Below, piece by piece: positions 63,034 to 64,000 of a DNA stretch of 64,000 nt; positions within the stretch are counted from its first letter, which is position 1, and each line of letters begins with the position of its first letter. The stretch is from Labrys wisconsinensis (GTDB taxonomy: Bacteria > Pseudomonadota > Alphaproteobacteria > Rhizobiales > Labraceae). The notes below the pieces were generated by a model. That model was not told the origin of the DNA and did no database searches. It saw nothing but the letters and a program-made list of their open reading frames with translations. The position numbers were made by a program, and so were the translations under genes. The DNA is taken from assembly GCF_030814995.1 (NCBI RefSeq), contig NZ_JAUSVX010000004.1, forward strand, positions 248,001 through 312,000, written 5' to 3'.

Positions 63034-63947
63034 GGCAGGCCCATCAGGCGGGCGGCATTGGCCGAGACCATCCTGCGGATTGGGTCTTCGCCATAGCCGA
63101 GGTCGAGCAGCAGGCCGATCATCTGCCGGAAGCCTTCGACGGGTGTCGGATTGTTCTTCTGGCCGAGGTCGGAGCCGAAAAAGGTGTTGTCGACGCCGGC
63201 CGCCTCGATCACCTGCTTGAGGTGTTCGTGGTCGAACAGGAAGAAGGTCGAGGGCACGAACATGCAGATCGAGTGCTCGATCATCACGCCCATGCGGACG
63301 AGCTGCGACACGTCCTGGAACGAAGCTTCGTTCACATAGGTCGGGTGGTTCAGGAACAGCCGCTTGACGCCGCGGCGCCCCGCCTCCTCGTAGAACGGCC
63401 AGAGCTCGTCGATATGGTGGTGCCCGCCGGAGACGGCGGCATCCGCCTCCGCGACGAGGTCGAGGATGAGCTTGACCGCGTCGGTGACCGTGCCGCGCTC
63501 GTCGACCAGCCTCTGGCCGACCGGCTCCACGGTCTTCCGGCTGTTGACCGGGAACTTGTTCTTGAACTCGGCATCCTTCTTGTCGTGGTCGATATGGTTC
63601 TGGGCGTGGGCGGTGGCCATCCAGACGATGCGCGCGCCCTGCTTCAGGGCATAGTCGACCGCGCTCGGATTGAGGCCGCCGAGCGGGTTGTTGAGCACGA
63701 CGGCGCCCAGCACCGTGGTCCGGCTCGGATGGTGCTTGTTGATGAGATGCGCGATCGGCATCGTCGGGTAGTAGTGGTCCTTCAGCAGGATCGCCGCCAT
63801 GCCGGCCTCGGCCGCCTGCCGCGCCACCTCGATATGGTCGACGGCGCGCGGCATCAGCGAGGGGCCGCTGTGCACGTGCAGGTCGATCGCACCCTGCATC
63901 AGACGGTCGATCCTCTCGGCGCGGTCGTGATCCGGTGCCTGGCTCAT
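63030..63947 (-). CDS. Metal-dependent hydrolase (DUF6282-like amidohydrolase)
   Basis: The 305-residue protein has an amidohydrolase-like start (QGAIDLHVHSGPSLMPRAVD), KDHYYPTMPIAHLINKHHPS, ATAHAQNHIDHDKKD, AVSGGHHHIDELW and a late FFGSDLGQKNNPTPVEGF. It fits the DUF6282 group of uncharacterised hydrolases. ATG 63947 has AGGAGGAG upstream and overlaps the stop of the previous gene. Confidence 0.82.
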   Translation of the reverse strand: MSQAPDHDRAERIDRLMQGAIDLHVHSGPSLMPRAVDHIEVARQAAEAGMAAILLKDHYYPTMPIAHLINKHHPSRTTVLGAVVLNNPLGGLNPSAVDYALKQGARIVWMATAHAQNHIDHDKKDAEFKNKFPVNSRKTVEPVGQRLVDERGTVTDAVKLILDLVAEADAAVSGGHHHIDELWPFYEEAGRRGVKRLFLNHPTYVNEASFQDVSQLVRMGVMIEHSICMFVPSTFFLFDHEHLKQVIEAAGVDNTFFGSDLGQKNNPTPVEGFRQMIGLLLDLGYGEDPIRRMVSANAARLMGLP

Positions 63948-64000
63948 GACGGTGTCTCCTCCTGGGCGGGCGTGGGGACCGGCACGAAGCCGCGCCAATG
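63944..64000 (-). CDS. C-terminal end of a gene that begins beyond the right edge
   Basis: The minus frame reads HWRGFVPVPTPAQEETPS and ends TGA, overlapping the ATG of the hydrolase gene (ATGA). Only 18 codons are visible, so the product cannot be identified. The overlap shows that the catabolic operon continues to the right. Confidence 0.5.
   Translation of the reverse strand, partial: HWRGFVPVPTPAQEETPS

Overview
The window reads as chromosome from a high-GC alphaproteobacterium, most likely of the Hyphomicrobiales (Rhizobiales). The evidence is the strongly GC-biased codon use, an Omp25/Opa-type outer-membrane barrel, an imuA-imuB-dnaE2 mutagenesis cassette behind an alphaproteobacterial LexA site (GAAC-N7-GAAC), and a family of CGTCATGG...CCATGACG intergenic palindromes. 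No rRNA, tRNA or CRISPR array was seen.

Layout. 0-2.3 kb: a truncated Phd-type antitoxin and a two-gene unit with an ImmA/IrrE-like protein, bounded by a partial duplication of the 3' end of the next gene. 2.3-7.9 kb: housekeeping genes (cation efflux, GNAT, transaldolase, Gre factor, TPR protein, ECF sigma/anti-sigma). 8.1-16.7 kb: first half of a reductive pyrimidine catabolic locus (preT/preA dihydropyrimidine dehydrogenase, an Fe-S protein, rutR, a XRE-cupin regulator, an omega-amino acid:pyruvate aminotransferase, a malonate-semialdehyde dehydrogenase). 16.7-29 kb: an accessory block (diguanylate cyclase, outer-membrane barrel, glycosyltransferase, CapK-like adenylating enzyme, tandem-NADAR protein, pseudo-caspase) ending in an array of immunity genes (two Imm10-like, SUKH, SUFU, MORN/YwqK) mixed with broken toxin pieces. 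29.2-37.5 kb: second half of the pyrimidine locus (ABC importer, dihydropyrimidinase, N-carbamoyl-beta-alanine amidohydrolase) with two toxin-antitoxin modules lodged inside it. 37.8-43.7 kb: M20 amidohydrolase, pgi, a LysR regulator diverging from an oxidoreductase/OsmC/SnoaL set. 43.7-49.9 kb: SOS mutagenesis cassette plus an endonuclease III-like glycosylase. 50-53.9 kb: flotillin, YqiJ-like and PspA genes; the PspA reading frame is fused to a TnpB-like N-terminal domain. 54-60 kb: a broken PIN toxin with its antitoxin, a primase-helicase resembling the TOTE conflict-system primase, an HD phosphohydrolase behind a LexA-like site and a small partner, together a candidate defence locus. 60.2-64 kb: a catabolic cluster (aldehyde dehydrogenase, cupin, HpcH/HpaI aldolase, metal-dependent hydrolase).

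The two pyrimidine segments encode a complete route: import, uracil/thymine to dihydropyrimidine (PreT/PreA), ring opening (dihydropyrimidinase), release of ammonia and CO2 (amidohydrolase), transamination of beta-alanine and CoA-acylating oxidation to acetyl-CoA or propionyl-CoA. A RutR-family regulator is encoded in the locus; near-consensus RutR boxes precede both segments, and the importer also has a canonical sigma-54 promoter, which suggests joint control by pyrimidine and nitrogen status. All product names rest on reading translated sequence; no database search was run.
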